The notes below the pieces were generated by a model, which worked only from the letters and a program-made list of their open reading frames with translations, searched no databases and was not told the origin of the DNA. A stretch of 64,000 nt of DNA from Kuafuiihalomonas sp050331295. Its GTDB lineage: Bacteria; Myxococcota; Kuafuiibacteriia; Kuafuiibacteriales; Kuafuiibacteriaceae. This document shows positions 1 to 9,290 of the stretch, piece after piece. Position 1 is the first letter of the stretch, and every line of letters begins with the position of its first letter. Made by a program: the position numbers and the translations under genes. Where the stretch lies: contig JBHJGZ010000006.1 in assembly GCA_050331295.1 (NCBI GenBank), forward strand, positions 620,001-684,000, in the 5' to 3' direction.

Positions 1-116
1 AGATCCGTCCGCTGCGCCCCTCCAAACTCGCATCGACCCATCCCTTTCTTCGACAGCTCGATGCCGAAGCCCGGCTGCCGCGCGAGCCGGTCGACCTCGA
101 CGAGTTTTTGCCATGA
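1..116 (+). CDS. 3' end of an unidentified upstream gene (partial)
   Basis: An open frame enters the window (first complete codon at base 3) and ends at the TGA at 114-116. That stop overlaps the ATG of the next gene as ATGA. The visible 37 residues are hydrophilic and end in VDLDEFLP; nothing in them identifies a family. The stop-start overlap matches the coupling between genes 2 and 3, which suggests a single operon entering from the left. Calling it a gene rests only on the open frame and the overlap. Confidence 0.45.
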   Translation, partial: IRPLRPSKLASTHPFLRQLDAEARLPREPVDLDEFLP

Positions 117-1384
117 TGATGCTCACCGCCCTTGCCGGACTCCTTTGGAGCTATCCGCTGGACGACTTCGACCGGACTCAGATCCGACGCCTTGAGTGGC
201 AACAGGCCATCGAGAACGGAGAATCTCGAGGGCGAAAGCTTCATTCCGGCGCAACCTGGTCTGCGGAAGAGATACGATTGCGACTCGACTCTGGACCGGG
301 TCGCTCGTTTCGGCTGACCCCGGACTCGGTTCAGGATCCGGAGCTTCGAACGGCGCTCGAAAAGGTGACCACGGGTGGATTTCAGCGCTATGGGATAGCC
401 ATAGTCGACATGACGGATCCGGCTCGTATCCGCTTTGCCGGCCACAATGAGCACCTGAAGCAAACGCCGGGAAGCGTGGCCAAGCTTCTGGTCGCCACTG
501 GCTTTCTGGGGCAAGTTGCCCGGCATTTTCCCGTTCCGAAGGACCGGGAAGCGTTCTTGCGCACGACATCGTTCACCGCCGATGACTGGGCGCAACCCAA
601 TCATCACGAAGTGCCGGTCGTGAAAAAGGGACAGCGAACACGGGTACGGCGGGTTGTCTCGGGCGACGTCTTTACGGCATGGGAATGGCTCGACCACGCC
701 TTGTCCCCTTCATCCAATGCCGCGGCCACCATGGTGTGGCGCGAGGCCGCTTACCTCTCGGACGGCGCGACAACCGCGGCGGCGCTCTCGGATCTCGAAG
801 GCAGCGTCGTGCCCGCTGGAGCCCGGGATGCTTGGGCTCGTACGTTGGGCCGAGCCGGGATGGCTGAGGTCGCTTTCGACGTGGTCGAAGCACCGATTCG
901 CGATGCCGGTATCGAGGTGGAGGACTTTCATGTCCGAACATTTTTCACCACTCGCCCTGGCCGATACCTCGCGGCGCGGTCGAGTCGGGCCACTCCCTTT
1001 GCGGTGGTTCAGTGGGCGTTGGCCATGGAGCAAGGAAGGCTGGTGGATCCGTGGACGAGCCGTGAACTCAAAAAGCTGATCTACCTCACACGTCGCCGCA
1101 TTCGCTACGCGTATGCCAAAGAGCTCAGGGACTCCGCGGTCTACTTCAAGAGCGGCAGTCTCTACGGGTGCAAACCCGAGAAAGACTTCAGCTGTGGCAA
1201 ATATCGGGGGAATCGAATCAACGTTCTGAACAGTTTGGCTATCGTGGAGACACGTCGTCCGAGTAAACCCATGATGGTGTACGCCGTCGCGGTCATGTCG
1301 AACGTGTTGAAGCGAAACGCTTCGTACGACCACGCCGTACTCGCCGGGAGGATCCATGAGATGATGTTGGAGCTGCACCCGTGA
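113..1384 (+). CDS. Serine hydrolase of the beta-lactamase/transpeptidase fold
   Basis: A 423-residue protein with the three signatures of penicillin-recognising serine enzymes in the right order: SVAK (Ser121, Lys124), SSN (Ser200-Asn202) and KSG (Lys346-Gly348). Enzymes of this fold form an acyl-enzyme with peptidoglycan peptides or beta-lactams. The short hydrophobic start may be a signal peptide, so a periplasmic site is likely but not certain. The start is the first of three consecutive ATG codons and overlaps the preceding stop; the end overlaps the next gene by GTGA. The neighbour carries the same three motifs, so the two look like diverged tandem duplicates. Whether it is a beta-lactamase, a carboxypeptidase or a non-catalytic relative cannot be decided here. 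Confidence 0.75.
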   Translation: MMMLTALAGLLWSYPLDDFDRTQIRRLEWQQAIENGESRGRKLHSGATWSAEEIRLRLDSGPGRSFRLTPDSVQDPELRTALEKVTTGGFQRYGIAIVDMTDPARIRFAGHNEHLKQTPGSVAKLLVATGFLGQVARHFPVPKDREAFLRTTSFTADDWAQPNHHEVPVVKKGQRTRVRRVVSGDVFTAWEWLDHALSPSSNAAATMVWREAAYLSDGATTAAALSDLEGSVVPAGARDAWARTLGRAGMAEVAFDVVEAPIRDAGIEVEDFHVRTFFTTRPGRYLAARSSRATPFAVVQWALAMEQGRLVDPWTSRELKKLIYLTRRRIRYAYAKELRDSAVYFKSGSLYGCKPEKDFSCGKYRGNRINVLNSLAIVETRRPSKPMMVYAVAVMSNVLKRNASYDHAVLAGRIHEMMLELHP

Positions 1385-2355
1385 TCGAGACACTCGCTGT
1401 CCTGGCCTGGTTGTTCGGAGCGCCGGACCCGACCGCCTCCGACCCCTGGGACGCCCATCGGTCACGCTCTTCGGTCCGGGACGCCTCCCTCGCGGCACCC
1501 CGCGATGTACCCCTCGGGGTGGCCGCGGCCGGGTGCGTCGGCTACTACCCGATGCGGTCATCGGACCCGAAGCTTCAAGCTCGTTTGGAGGCGGGATTGC
1601 GGGAGGGTGGACTGTGGGAAGCGGCCCGAGGGGGTCGTCTCGCCGTCGCGGTGGTCGACCTGACCATGAAAGGGCGTGCCCGTTATGCCGGCGTCAATGA
1701 CGACATCATGTTCTATGCGGCCAGCCTACCCAAGATCCTGTCGCTCCTCGCGATGGCGGACCAGGCAGACAGGGGGGCCCTTCCTTGGAATCGAAAGGTG
1801 GAGGCTCGCCTGTCCAACATGATCAATCGATCCAGCAATGCAGATGCCTCGTGGGCGTTCGACCGGGTTGGCCTCGATGCACTCGAGGAGGTGGTCACGC
1901 GGCCGGGCTATTGCTTCTACGGAGCCGAGCATGGCGGCTTGTGGCTCGGCCGCCCATTTCGACCTGGTGGTCCGACCCGGCGGGACCCCCAATTCAATAT
2001 CTCTCACGGCGCAACCGCACGACAAGTTGCACGCTTTTACACGTTGATGGATCTCGAGCTCTTCGAGGGCGAGACCACGAGTCAGAGGGTGAAGGAGTTG
2101 ATGGGCCCTCCCGAACTTCACCACAAGTTCGTCAGGGCTCTGGCCGACCGCGACGTCACCATCACGGCCCGCAAGAGCGGCACCTGGAGGGCACATCACG
2201 CAGATTCGGCCCTCGTGGAGCACAGAGGACGACGCTATGCGGTCGTTGCGCTGGCCCACATGAAAGACGGGTCGAGGGCGGTCGAACAGATCGCACGCGT
2301 CGCCGACGACTGCGTGCTCTCCACGGCGCCTACTGAACCTCGGCCGCGTAGATGA
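1381..2355 (+). CDS. Second serine hydrolase of the beta-lactamase/transpeptidase fold
   Basis: A 324-residue relative of the preceding protein: SLPK (Ser115, Lys118), SSN (151-153) and KSG (265-267). It starts at GTG 1381 inside the stop of gene 2 (GTGA), so the pair is probably translated together. The N-terminus is short and hydrophobic and may be a signal peptide. The last 26 bases overlap, tail to tail, the end of a lipoprotein gene on the other strand. Like its neighbour it probably acts on cell-wall peptides, but the substrate is unknown. Confidence 0.75.
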   Translation: MIETLAVLAWLFGAPDPTASDPWDAHRSRSSVRDASLAAPRDVPLGVAAAGCVGYYPMRSSDPKLQARLEAGLREGGLWEAARGGRLAVAVVDLTMKGRARYAGVNDDIMFYAASLPKILSLLAMADQADRGALPWNRKVEARLSNMINRSSNADASWAFDRVGLDALEEVVTRPGYCFYGAEHGGLWLGRPFRPGGPTRRDPQFNISHGATARQVARFYTLMDLELFEGETTSQRVKELMGPPELHHKFVRALADRDVTITARKSGTWRAHHADSALVEHRGRRYAVVALAHMKDGSRAVEQIARVADDCVLSTAPTEPRPRR

Positions 2356-2827
2356 GCCCGTCGTTGTCCTCGCATCGCCCCACCACCGTGCCGCGGAATC
2401 CTTGGTCGACTGGGGACAAGGAAAAGCGGCACTGGAGCGTGCTTCCTCGGTCGCCGAGCAACGTGGCATCGGTGAAGCCGTCCTCGCGCACGCCCAGAAG
2501 ATTCTTCTGCGGCCACCGCTCCGGGAAAGGACTGAAGATGTCGGGCCCGCTCTCAGCCTCGTAGTCCCGAACCGAAGGTGCGCCGGCCTTTTCGGCCGCG
2601 CGCGGCGACGCGACCTCGACCGACGCCAAGAAGTACTCGTCGCCTCGTTGTGTTCGCAAAGTTCCCTGCAAGGGCGAAGGACCTTCGAATTGGAAGAGCA
2701 GCGTGCCGGCCACCTCGGTGTCGCTGTCGATGAGCTTGGCTTTGGCAGCCGTGCGTGACGACGACCGACACGCACTGGCGACCAGAACTATCACTCCCAC
2801 GAGCATCACCGCATCCCGGCATCGCAT
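2330..2827 (-). CDS. Small lipoprotein of unknown function
   Basis: The open frame runs back to 3112, but the ATG at 2827 is preferred because it directly precedes a hydrophobic stretch ending in a lipobox-like VASAC, about 20 residues in. The mature protein of about 145 residues would be lipid-anchored and exported; it has no motif I recognise. It lies downstream of the PhoH gene on the same strand with 223 bases between, and its end overlaps the converging hydrolase gene. The function is unknown. Confidence 0.6.
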   Translation of the reverse strand: MRCRDAVMLVGVIVLVASACRSSSRTAAKAKLIDSDTEVAGTLLFQFEGPSPLQGTLRTQRGDEYFLASVEVASPRAAEKAGAPSVRDYEAESGPDIFSPFPERWPQKNLLGVREDGFTDATLLGDRGSTLQCRFSLSPVDQGFRGTVVGRCEDNDGLIYAAEVQ

Positions 2828-3050
2828 GACGCCTTGTCTTACCGCACGGGCCGCTTTCACGACACCGCTACTGGCCTTGACGGTGCGCACGAACATCGCT
2901 TCCGCTTGCGCGTACCCGATTTCCCCGTCGACCCGGATGCGTTCGCCGATCTCTGACGAGGTAAAAACCGATGGATTCAATTCCGTCGGGTTGACAACCG
3001 CGCAGGTTGACAACGGTACGACCAGTGTCGGGCTGAACGCATCAATCCAT

Positions 3051-4376
3051 CTACAGCGCGTTCGCGGCCAGTTCAGCCAACGCGGACCGCTCACCCTTGA
3101 CCAACGTGACATGTCCGGTAAGTGCTTCTGCCTTGAGCCGATTCACGACGTAGACCAATCCGTTGTTGTTGGCATCCATGTATGGATTGTCGATCTGATA
3201 CGGATCGCCGGTGAGTACGATCTTGGTCCCATTGCCGGCCCGAGTCAGAATCGTCTTCACTTCGTGCGGGGTCAGGTTTTGCGCCTCATCTACGATCATG
3301 TACTGATTCGGGATGGAGCGGCCGCGAATGTATGTGAGCGGCTCGATCTGTAGTAGATCCAAATCGATCAATTCTTTGTAAGAACGGCTCTTGTTCCGAT
3401 GTCCTTTGATTTGAGGTGTCATGCCCATCAAGAACTCGACGTTGTCGAAGATAGGCTGCATCCAGGGCGACATCTTTTCTTCGACGGTCCCCGGGAGGTA
3501 TCCGAGGTCTTTGCCCATCGGGAATATCGGTCTCGACACCAATACCCTCTGATATACCTTTTCCTCTGCCGTTCGCTGGAGTCCGGCCGCGATGGCGAGG
3601 AGCGTCTTGCCGGTACCCGCCTTACCCACGAGCGTGACCAAGGTGACCTCGTCGTCCATCAAAAGATCGAGGGCACATGCCTGTTCGAGATTCCGGGGCG
3701 AGATGCCCCAAATCGGAGCCCCTTCCGCCTTCACGCGACGCAGTTGAGACCGATCCTTGGTTACCCTGGTCAGCATCGTGATCCCGTCGGCGGTCAGTTG
3801 GACGAACTCATTCGGACTGTCGGATGGGAAAGGCATCGGCGCTGAGCCGGACTTCGCCAGAACCTCCAGGACCGCTGCATCCACCGAGACATCGCGCCGG
3901 CCCGACCACAGCTCGTCGATGTCGCTGCGCTCCACCTCGTAGTCTTCGGCCCGTAGCCCCATGGCATCGGCGCGGATCCGAAGATTGACGTCCTTGGACA
4001 CCATGATGGTGTCCACGCCCGGCTCCTCGTCCCTCGTCTGCAGGGCGACCGCGATGATCCGGCTGTCCATCGTGTTGGACGCCACCGCCATGTCGTCGGG
4101 CAGTTTCCGATCGGTGAACCCAACCCGAAGGATGCCTCCGTTCTCCAGAGGCACCCCCTCCGCAAGCTTTCCTTCCTTTCGGATCCGGTCCAGCGTTCGG
4201 CTGATGGTTCGGGCCGAACGACCGAGTTCGCTCAGGTCGCGCTTGAACTTGTCGACCTCTTCGATCACGTAAATGGGCAGGATGACCGTGTTGTCAGCGA
4301 AAGCAAAGACGGCATCGGGGTCGTGAAGAACCACGTTGGTATCCAAGACGAAGTTCTTCTTCACGCTATCGGCCAT
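3051..4376 (-). CDS. phoH: PhoH family ATPase with N-terminal PIN domain
   Basis: A 441-residue protein. Residues 1-150 form a PIN nuclease-like domain with conserved acidic positions (D12 in LDTNV, E39/E40, D104 in MDSR). The C-terminal PhoH ATPase domain has Walker A GKAGTGKT at 251-258 and a Walker B-like VDEAQN. This two-domain form is the YlaK/PhoH2 type, thought to couple RNA unwinding to cleavage in the cytoplasm. Length and domain order are normal for the family. The ATG at 4376 starts right at the PIN domain. It appears to be a single-gene unit, with 128 bases to the next gene upstream. Confidence 0.93.
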   Translation of the reverse strand: MADSVKKNFVLDTNVVLHDPDAVFAFADNTVILPIYVIEEVDKFKRDLSELGRSARTISRTLDRIRKEGKLAEGVPLENGGILRVGFTDRKLPDDMAVASNTMDSRIIAVALQTRDEEPGVDTIMVSKDVNLRIRADAMGLRAEDYEVERSDIDELWSGRRDVSVDAAVLEVLAKSGSAPMPFPSDSPNEFVQLTADGITMLTRVTKDRSQLRRVKAEGAPIWGISPRNLEQACALDLLMDDEVTLVTLVGKAGTGKTLLAIAAGLQRTAEEKVYQRVLVSRPIFPMGKDLGYLPGTVEEKMSPWMQPIFDNVEFLMGMTPQIKGHRNKSRSYKELIDLDLLQIEPLTYIRGRSIPNQYMIVDEAQNLTPHEVKTILTRAGNGTKIVLTGDPYQIDNPYMDANNNGLVYVVNRLKAEALTGHVTLVKGERSALAELAANAL

Positions 4377-4504
4377 ACGGAGCTTGCCAGGCGACGGAAA
4401 CCGCTTCCGACCTCCGTCATCAGATTGTCACGAAGTGCGCAACACCTCCGGCTTCGACGACGCGTCCGTGGGCCCATCCGAACAAACCTTGACATACCTT
4501 AGGG

Positions 4505-6553
4505 TCACCCGTCCCGGGACAACGACGGGCCCGAATAAGACAGGTCCATGCTCTCGGACGATTCGGAGGGGATGCGCATCAAGACCCGAGTTCCGGCTTC
4601 GGCGCCGGGCTCCACGAACACGTATCCCCCGTGGCTGGTCAGGATCTGATAGGCGATGGAGAGTCCGAGTCCGGTTCCCACGCCGTTGCCTTTGGTGGTG
4701 AAGCCGGGATCGAAGACGCGCGACCGGATCTCCTCCGGGATCCCAGGCCCCCGGTCCTCGACCCACACCGTCCAGTCCGAACCGTCTTGACGGCAGCCGA
4801 TGATGACCGAGCCTCCGGATGGCTGCGCCTGGAGTGCGTTGAGGAGGACTTGATAGAACGCCTGGTTGAGCTCCGCCGGAGCGCCGATCGCCCAGGCGCC
4901 TTGCGGAACGTCGACATGTCGACGGATGTTCGGCGGCCACAGAGGCTCGAGGATGTCGATGGTCTCTCGGATCAACTCTCGCAGATCAAAGCGTTGAAGC
5001 TTCGATTCATCCAACCGAGCGAAGCTCTTCAGCTTCTTCACGATGGTCGCGACTTTAGCCGCGCCTTCCCGGACCACCCGCGCGGCGTCTCGCAACGCCG
5101 TCAAGATGGCGCGAGCTCGAGATGGGCTTTGCTCCACCAGCGAATCGAGCTTGTCGACGCCGGCCGTCATGGTCTGAGAACCACTTCGAATGGCTCCCAA
5201 TGGGTTGTTCATCTCGTGGGACAAGCCTGCTGCAAGCTGCCCGAGCGCGATCATCTTCTCATTTTGTACGATGAATGCTTGAGTATCCCGAAGTTCACGG
5301 TTGACCCGTTCGAGCTCCGCCGCCATCTCGGCTCGGCGCTCCGCTTCTTGAAGAGCCGTCGCGCGCCGGGCGCTTTCCCGCTCCGTCCGCGCAAAATCTG
5401 ACGCCATGTAGACGGAGATCGAAACCAGCAACGCACTGAAGCCCAGCGTGATGCAGTGCTCGGGAGACGGCAGGTCTGCAAACCAGCTCAGCACCTCGAT
5501 GAAGACCGTCAGCAGGAGAAGCGTACCGCCGACGCTCAGCACCCAAAGCCCACGGACTCTCTTGCGTCGCGCCTGAACCAACAAGAGGCCCACGACGAGT
5601 GCTGCCGCAGCGCCGTACGCATAGCACCCTCCGATCCCAATGTATGGAAGCAAGACAATGGGCACGATGGCGCTCCATTGAAATACCGAGAACGCGGTGG
5701 GAGCAGGCTGCTTTGTGACGCCGAAGAAAAAACGAGCGAGCAGCGCAGAACCGAGCGGGGTCAAGGCATTGGACACCAAAACGGTAGCGTAGTGACCCTT
5801 TGCCGATTCGGCGTAAAGAGACAAAAACTGAAGATAGATAAAGAGGCCAAAAGCAAAGATGCTGGCCGCGCACAAGAGACTGTCTGTACGCGAACGTCGG
5901 GCCGCGTACAAAACCAAGTGAAAGAGAATCAGCGCCATGACGAAGCCGTTCAGCCAGCCGTGGAAAGCGGCATGGCGAGCGATGGGGTCCCAGTGCTCGG
6001 TGAAGCTGTCCTCCGATCGATTGAGCTCGGCCGAAAAGCCGGCCCACGACATCATGCGCTCCAAGCGTACGGCCCACGGGTTGTGGACGTGGAGGGCCAG
6101 AAGATGCTCACCCGGTTCGATGCGGAGTTCGATGGGGCTTCGACCGGTCAGATCGACCGCGGTTCCGTGGGCCCGGACGTTTCCGCCCACGCGCCTCCCA
6201 TCGAAGAATACGTCCACATCGCCCAGATGCTGAAGCCAAAGGTGAACCTCCACCGGCTCACCGACGTACGTGATGCGCTGCCAAAACCAGCTGCTCCCGT
6301 CCCACCGGTCGGGAAGCGGGGAGAGGTCTTGATGAATGACCTGCACTCCATCGACGCCCTCAGGCCGTCCGTTCTCGAGGGTCGGACCGGCCTCATCGAA
6401 TGGACCCGGGCTACAGCTCCAGAGTGGAGAGAGGCTCACCCGATGGGGCGGGTCGAGAAACTCCGCCTCGTCGAGTTCGGTGGTCGGAACGGAATCGTTC
6501 GTCTCCATCCCGAATCCGCTCAAAAGAACGACCGTCCAGAGCAGCGGATTCAT
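4505..6553 (-). CDS. 7TMR-DISM sensor histidine kinase (orphan)
   Basis: A 682-residue membrane sensor. After an N-terminal hydrophobic segment there is a periplasmic beta-sandwich region (roughly residues 90-180) typical of 7TMR-DISM extracellular domains. Seven or so membrane helices (about 200-390), a short coiled coil and a kinase core follow. The H-box has His446 in GLSHEMNNP; the N-box contains NQAFYQVLLNALQ, the G1 box EDRGPGIP and the G2 box GTGLGLSIAYQI. It would autophosphorylate His446 and pass phosphate to a response regulator. No regulator gene is adjacent, so it is an orphan. The ligand is unknown; many DISM domains bind carbohydrate-like ligands. Confidence 0.9.
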   Translation of the reverse strand: MNPLLWTVVLLSGFGMETNDSVPTTELDEAEFLDPPHRVSLSPLWSCSPGPFDEAGPTLENGRPEGVDGVQVIHQDLSPLPDRWDGSSWFWQRITYVGEPVEVHLWLQHLGDVDVFFDGRRVGGNVRAHGTAVDLTGRSPIELRIEPGEHLLALHVHNPWAVRLERMMSWAGFSAELNRSEDSFTEHWDPIARHAAFHGWLNGFVMALILFHLVLYAARRSRTDSLLCAASIFAFGLFIYLQFLSLYAESAKGHYATVLVSNALTPLGSALLARFFFGVTKQPAPTAFSVFQWSAIVPIVLLPYIGIGGCYAYGAAAALVVGLLLVQARRKRVRGLWVLSVGGTLLLLTVFIEVLSWFADLPSPEHCITLGFSALLVSISVYMASDFARTERESARRATALQEAERRAEMAAELERVNRELRDTQAFIVQNEKMIALGQLAAGLSHEMNNPLGAIRSGSQTMTAGVDKLDSLVEQSPSRARAILTALRDAARVVREGAAKVATIVKKLKSFARLDESKLQRFDLRELIRETIDILEPLWPPNIRRHVDVPQGAWAIGAPAELNQAFYQVLLNALQAQPSGGSVIIGCRQDGSDWTVWVEDRGPGIPEEIRSRVFDPGFTTKGNGVGTGLGLSIAYQILTSHGGYVFVEPGAEAGTRVLMRIPSESSESMDLSYSGPSLSRDG

Positions 6554-6722
6554 GCGTCGAGCCTAGCTGGGTAGACGCGAAAACGTGATGCGAAGGTTGG
6601 AGAAAACGTCCAGTTCGCGGGCCGTTCGGTCGTGCTTCCCACTATGCAAAATCCAGAGTGCGTTTGTCGATTGAGGCCGGCTTCAACCTTCCCGGGCGGC
6701 CACCTCTCCTTCCACGGGCCGG

Positions 6723-7325
6723 TCAGCCGGCGGTCAAAGCGTCGGCGACGGCATCCAGCACCTTGCGGTCGTAGGCCATCAGCGGATGCAAGAGAACCGG
6801 AAAGCTCCGGTCCACTGTGGCGCCCTCCAGACGTCCACTGCGGCCCGGCACGACCATGAGGTCAAACGGCGTCCAGAATGTAAACACGCCGACCCCGTTC
6901 CAACGGACGGGTCGGGAGTTGAGCCGACCCAAGAGCGCACTGCCGGGTCTGAGGTCTCCAGCTGCGGGGAGTTTAGACAGGTACGCAGTCGCCGTTCCAT
7001 GATGCGGTCCGGCCAGAGACACGAATCGCCGTGTCCTTCGCCAGCCCCGGAGGAGCATGATCCAGCTGCGAAGCACCACCGCCCCCATACTCATTCCCAC
7101 CACATCCACCCGATCCGCACCGGTCTTGCTCAGGATCGCATCGACTTCGCGCCCGACCTGCCGCGCGTATTCGAGGATGTGGGCACGGCCGTCCGGCGGG
7201 ACCAGATCGAAGGCGTGGCAGAGACGATTGTCCCGCTCGAGGCGCCGCGCGATGGCGTCCATCTTGGCCTTCCGGTCGAAGATCCCGTGGACCAAGACGA
7301 CGGGGAGAGGAGCCGAGGCATGCAC
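6723..7325 (-). CDS. Alpha/beta hydrolase, lipase-like
   Basis: A 200-residue protein starting with the lipase oxyanion strand pattern PVVLVHGIF (residues 8-16) and carrying the nucleophile elbow GMSMG, with Ser79. A C-terminal Asp in a DLMVVPG context and a His in LLHPLMAY fit the rest of a catalytic triad. The pattern matches EstA/LipA-type triacylglycerol lipases or acyltransferase-like hydrolases. No signal peptide is obvious. It starts three bases after the stop of the upstream DUF1579-like gene, so the two are co-transcribed. The substrate is unknown. Confidence 0.8.
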   Translation of the reverse strand: MHASAPLPVVLVHGIFDRKAKMDAIARRLERDNRLCHAFDLVPPDGRAHILEYARQVGREVDAILSKTGADRVDVVGMSMGAVVLRSWIMLLRGWRRTRRFVSLAGPHHGTATAYLSKLPAAGDLRPGSALLGRLNSRPVRWNGVGVFTFWTPFDLMVVPGRSGRLEGATVDRSFPVLLHPLMAYDRKVLDAVADALTAG

Positions 7326-7328
7326 GAA

Positions 7329-7862
7329 TTACTGTCGCCGGTAGATGCCCGTGAACCACGGCTTCCAGGTCTCGGTCTCGGCGTCGTACTCCTCGAAGTG
7401 TTGGCGGACCGAACCATCGGTCTGCTGCGACCATTCCCCTCGGAAGCGCGCCGACCGGCCGCTGTGGTAATGGATCTCGCCCACGAGTTCCATGGTTCCG
7501 TCGTCCCGAAGCCCTCCTTCGTAATCGATGCTCATGCCACGGCTGACCCACACCTGGCGCCACTTCTGGCGGACGGGATCGTAGAAGTTGTAGCTCTGAC
7601 CCGTCGTTCCCTTCACGGACCGCCACTGCTCGAGGACAAGGCAGCCTGCTTCCTGTTTCGTGATGCGATTGGTGCCCTGCAGCGCGCCGTCGAGGTCATA
7701 AACGCTCCAGTCCCCGAGCCAGAAGTCGAATTGTTCGAACGCCGGGTCGCGCTGGCAAACGTTCTGTGGGCCCGACGCCTCCTCGACGACCCCCGTCGTC
7801 GCCTGAGCCCCCGCACAGCCAACGAAGGTCATGACCAAAAAGGGAACATCTCGGCGCACCAC
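7329..7862 (-). CDS. DUF1579-like beta-barrel protein, possible lipoprotein
   Basis: A 177-residue protein whose core begins FDFWLGDWSV, the hallmark of DUF1579 and related lipocalin-like domains with a small ligand-binding barrel. The N-terminus (about 15 residues, ending in FVGC) could be a short lipoprotein signal, although the lipobox is imperfect. It is followed after three bases by the lipase-like gene. A role in binding a small hydrophobic molecule is plausible by analogy, not shown. Confidence 0.65.
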   Translation of the reverse strand: MVRRDVPFLVMTFVGCAGAQATTGVVEEASGPQNVCQRDPAFEQFDFWLGDWSVYDLDGALQGTNRITKQEAGCLVLEQWRSVKGTTGQSYNFYDPVRQKWRQVWVSRGMSIDYEGGLRDDGTMELVGEIHYHSGRSARFRGEWSQQTDGSVRQHFEEYDAETETWKPWFTGIYRRQ

Positions 7863-8021
7863 GAGGGGACCTTAGCAGATGGAAGGCCTATCCCGCCGCC
7901 GAGTCGATTCGGGTCTGCGTCCCGGGCGACTTCGGCCTGAGCTCGGGAGCGTGCCGCCGAGACCGTGAAACCGCCTGACGGCGTCTCGTCCGGCTCACGA
8001 GCCGCCCTCTTCGTCGGACAC

Positions 8022-8043
8022 CGTGTCGCCGCTCGGCGACGTG
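8022..8043. promoter_or_regulatory. Inverted repeat in the divergent intergenic region
   Basis: Between two divergent genes the sequence forms a 9-bp inverted repeat (two wobble pairs) around a GCTC loop, GTCGCC-GCTC-GGCGAC at its core. It lies 43 bases before the start of the truncated efflux gene. It could be an operator or a weak terminator; no U-tract of note follows. The rest of 7863-8086 shows nothing I recognise. Confidence 0.25.
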
Positions 8044-8086
8044 TTTCGATGGGGCCAGATGATAGACGTGGTGTAGGGGAAGCGGC

Positions 8087-8718
8087 ATGACGGTCCGGTG
8101 GCTCTGCGCAATCCCGTGGGTCCTCGCGAGCCTTTCCGCGTGCTCGAAGCCCGCGTCCAATCAGGTCCAGCTGCCGCCGCCCGCGGTCGGGGTGGCCGAA
8201 GTCCGGATCGCCGAAGTCCGCGGAGAACGGCGCTTTGTCGGGACTTTGGCCGCCGTGCAGCGCGTCGAGTTGCGCGCTCGAGTTCAGGGAACCATCGAGA
8301 GCAAGTTTTTCGTTGATGGGCGAGACGTCCGAGAGGGTGACAAGCTCTTTCAGATCGACCCTCGATCCCCTCAGGCTGCTCTGGCCCAAGCGCAGGCGGG
8401 GTTGGCCGACGCACGCGCGGAGTTGGCGAAGGCCGCCGCCGATGCCGGTCGGGCCAGAAACCTTTTCGAATCCGACACCATCAGCCGAGCCGAGCTCGAC
8501 TCGGTGTTGGCGAGGGAGCGCACCGCTCGAGCGGCTGTGGACGCGAACCGGGCGACGGTCGAGGATGCCGCCCTCACCACCCAATTCACGGTGATTCGGG
8601 CTCCCTTCGACGGTCAGATCGGAGCCTCTACGGTCGACGTCGGCAGCCTCGTCGGTCCGACGACGTCGATGCCCCTCGCGACGGTGGTCAAGCTGGACCC
8701 CATTTTTGCGGAGTTCCG
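8087..8718 (+). pseudogene. 5' part of an RND efflux membrane fusion protein gene (truncated)
   Basis: The first 210 or so codons encode a normal periplasmic adaptor of RND pumps: a lipoprotein signal ending in LSAC, a barrel-sandwich half, a hairpin rich in Ala/Arg/Glu, and the returning half with VIRAPFDGQIG. After KLDPIFAEFR, where family members read PIxVxF and continue for about 150 more residues, the frame loses all similarity. From there on the adjacent frame encodes the tail of an RND pump. About 40% of the adaptor is missing, so it should not work. The frame stays open to 8971, so a non-functional chimera could be translated. Confidence 0.85.
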
Positions 8719-9242
8719 CGGTGCAGGAGAAGAAGGCGGCCGGAGCATCGACCCAAATATTGGCCTTCGCTCTGGTGCTCGTCTTTCTCTTTCTCGCGGC
8801 CCAGTACGAGAGCTTCACCCTTCCCGTTTCGGTTCTCGCCGTAGTTCCCATGGCGGCCCTCGGAGCTTTGCTGTTTCAGCTGATGTTTGGTCTGGCGCTC
8901 GACGTCTATTGCCAAGTCGGGCTGGTGTTGCTCCTCGGTTTGACGGCAAAGACAGCGATCTTGCTGGTTGAACTCGCCAAGCAGCGCATGGACGAAGGCT
9001 TGGGTATGGTCGAATCCGTGGTGGAGGCTTGTCGTCTCCGTTTTCGCGCGGTCTTGATGACGGCCTTGACGTTTCTACTCGGTATGCTGCCGCTGCTGGT
9101 TTCAACCGGGGCCGGTGCCGGTTCCCGGAATTCGCTAGGCTCCGCCGTATTCGGTGGAACGCTGATCGGGATCGTTTTCACCTTGCTCTTCGTTCCCGTG
9201 TTCATCGTGCCGCTGCAGAATCTGAGGACATCGTCGCGATGA
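8712..9242 (+). pseudogene. 3' remnant of an RND (AcrB/MexF-type) efflux pump gene
   Basis: About 175 residues match the very C-terminus of HAE1-type RND pumps: VQEKKAAG (the family's SYQERLSG region), a membrane helix followed by AAQYESFTLP, the helix LLLGLTAKTAILLVE, and the final helices ending near PVFIVPLQ. A complete pump has over 1,000 residues, so roughly the first 850 are absent. The remnant has no start codon of its own and is joined, out of frame, to the fusion-protein fragment at about 8712-8720. The simplest reading is one deletion removing the end of the adaptor gene and most of the pump gene; an assembly collapse is the alternative. Confidence 0.85.
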
Positions 9243-9290
9243 GACGCGCTGGGCTTTCCGGTCACGGGTTCCGTCGAGCGGGGGAGGACA

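Noticed and set aside
7829..8851. 340-codon open frame on the minus strand
   Set aside because: Antisense to the recognisable RND fusion protein fragment.
8087..8971. Intact 294-residue efflux adaptor
   Set aside because: Similarity ends at about codon 210; the remainder is the pump remnant read in the wrong frame.
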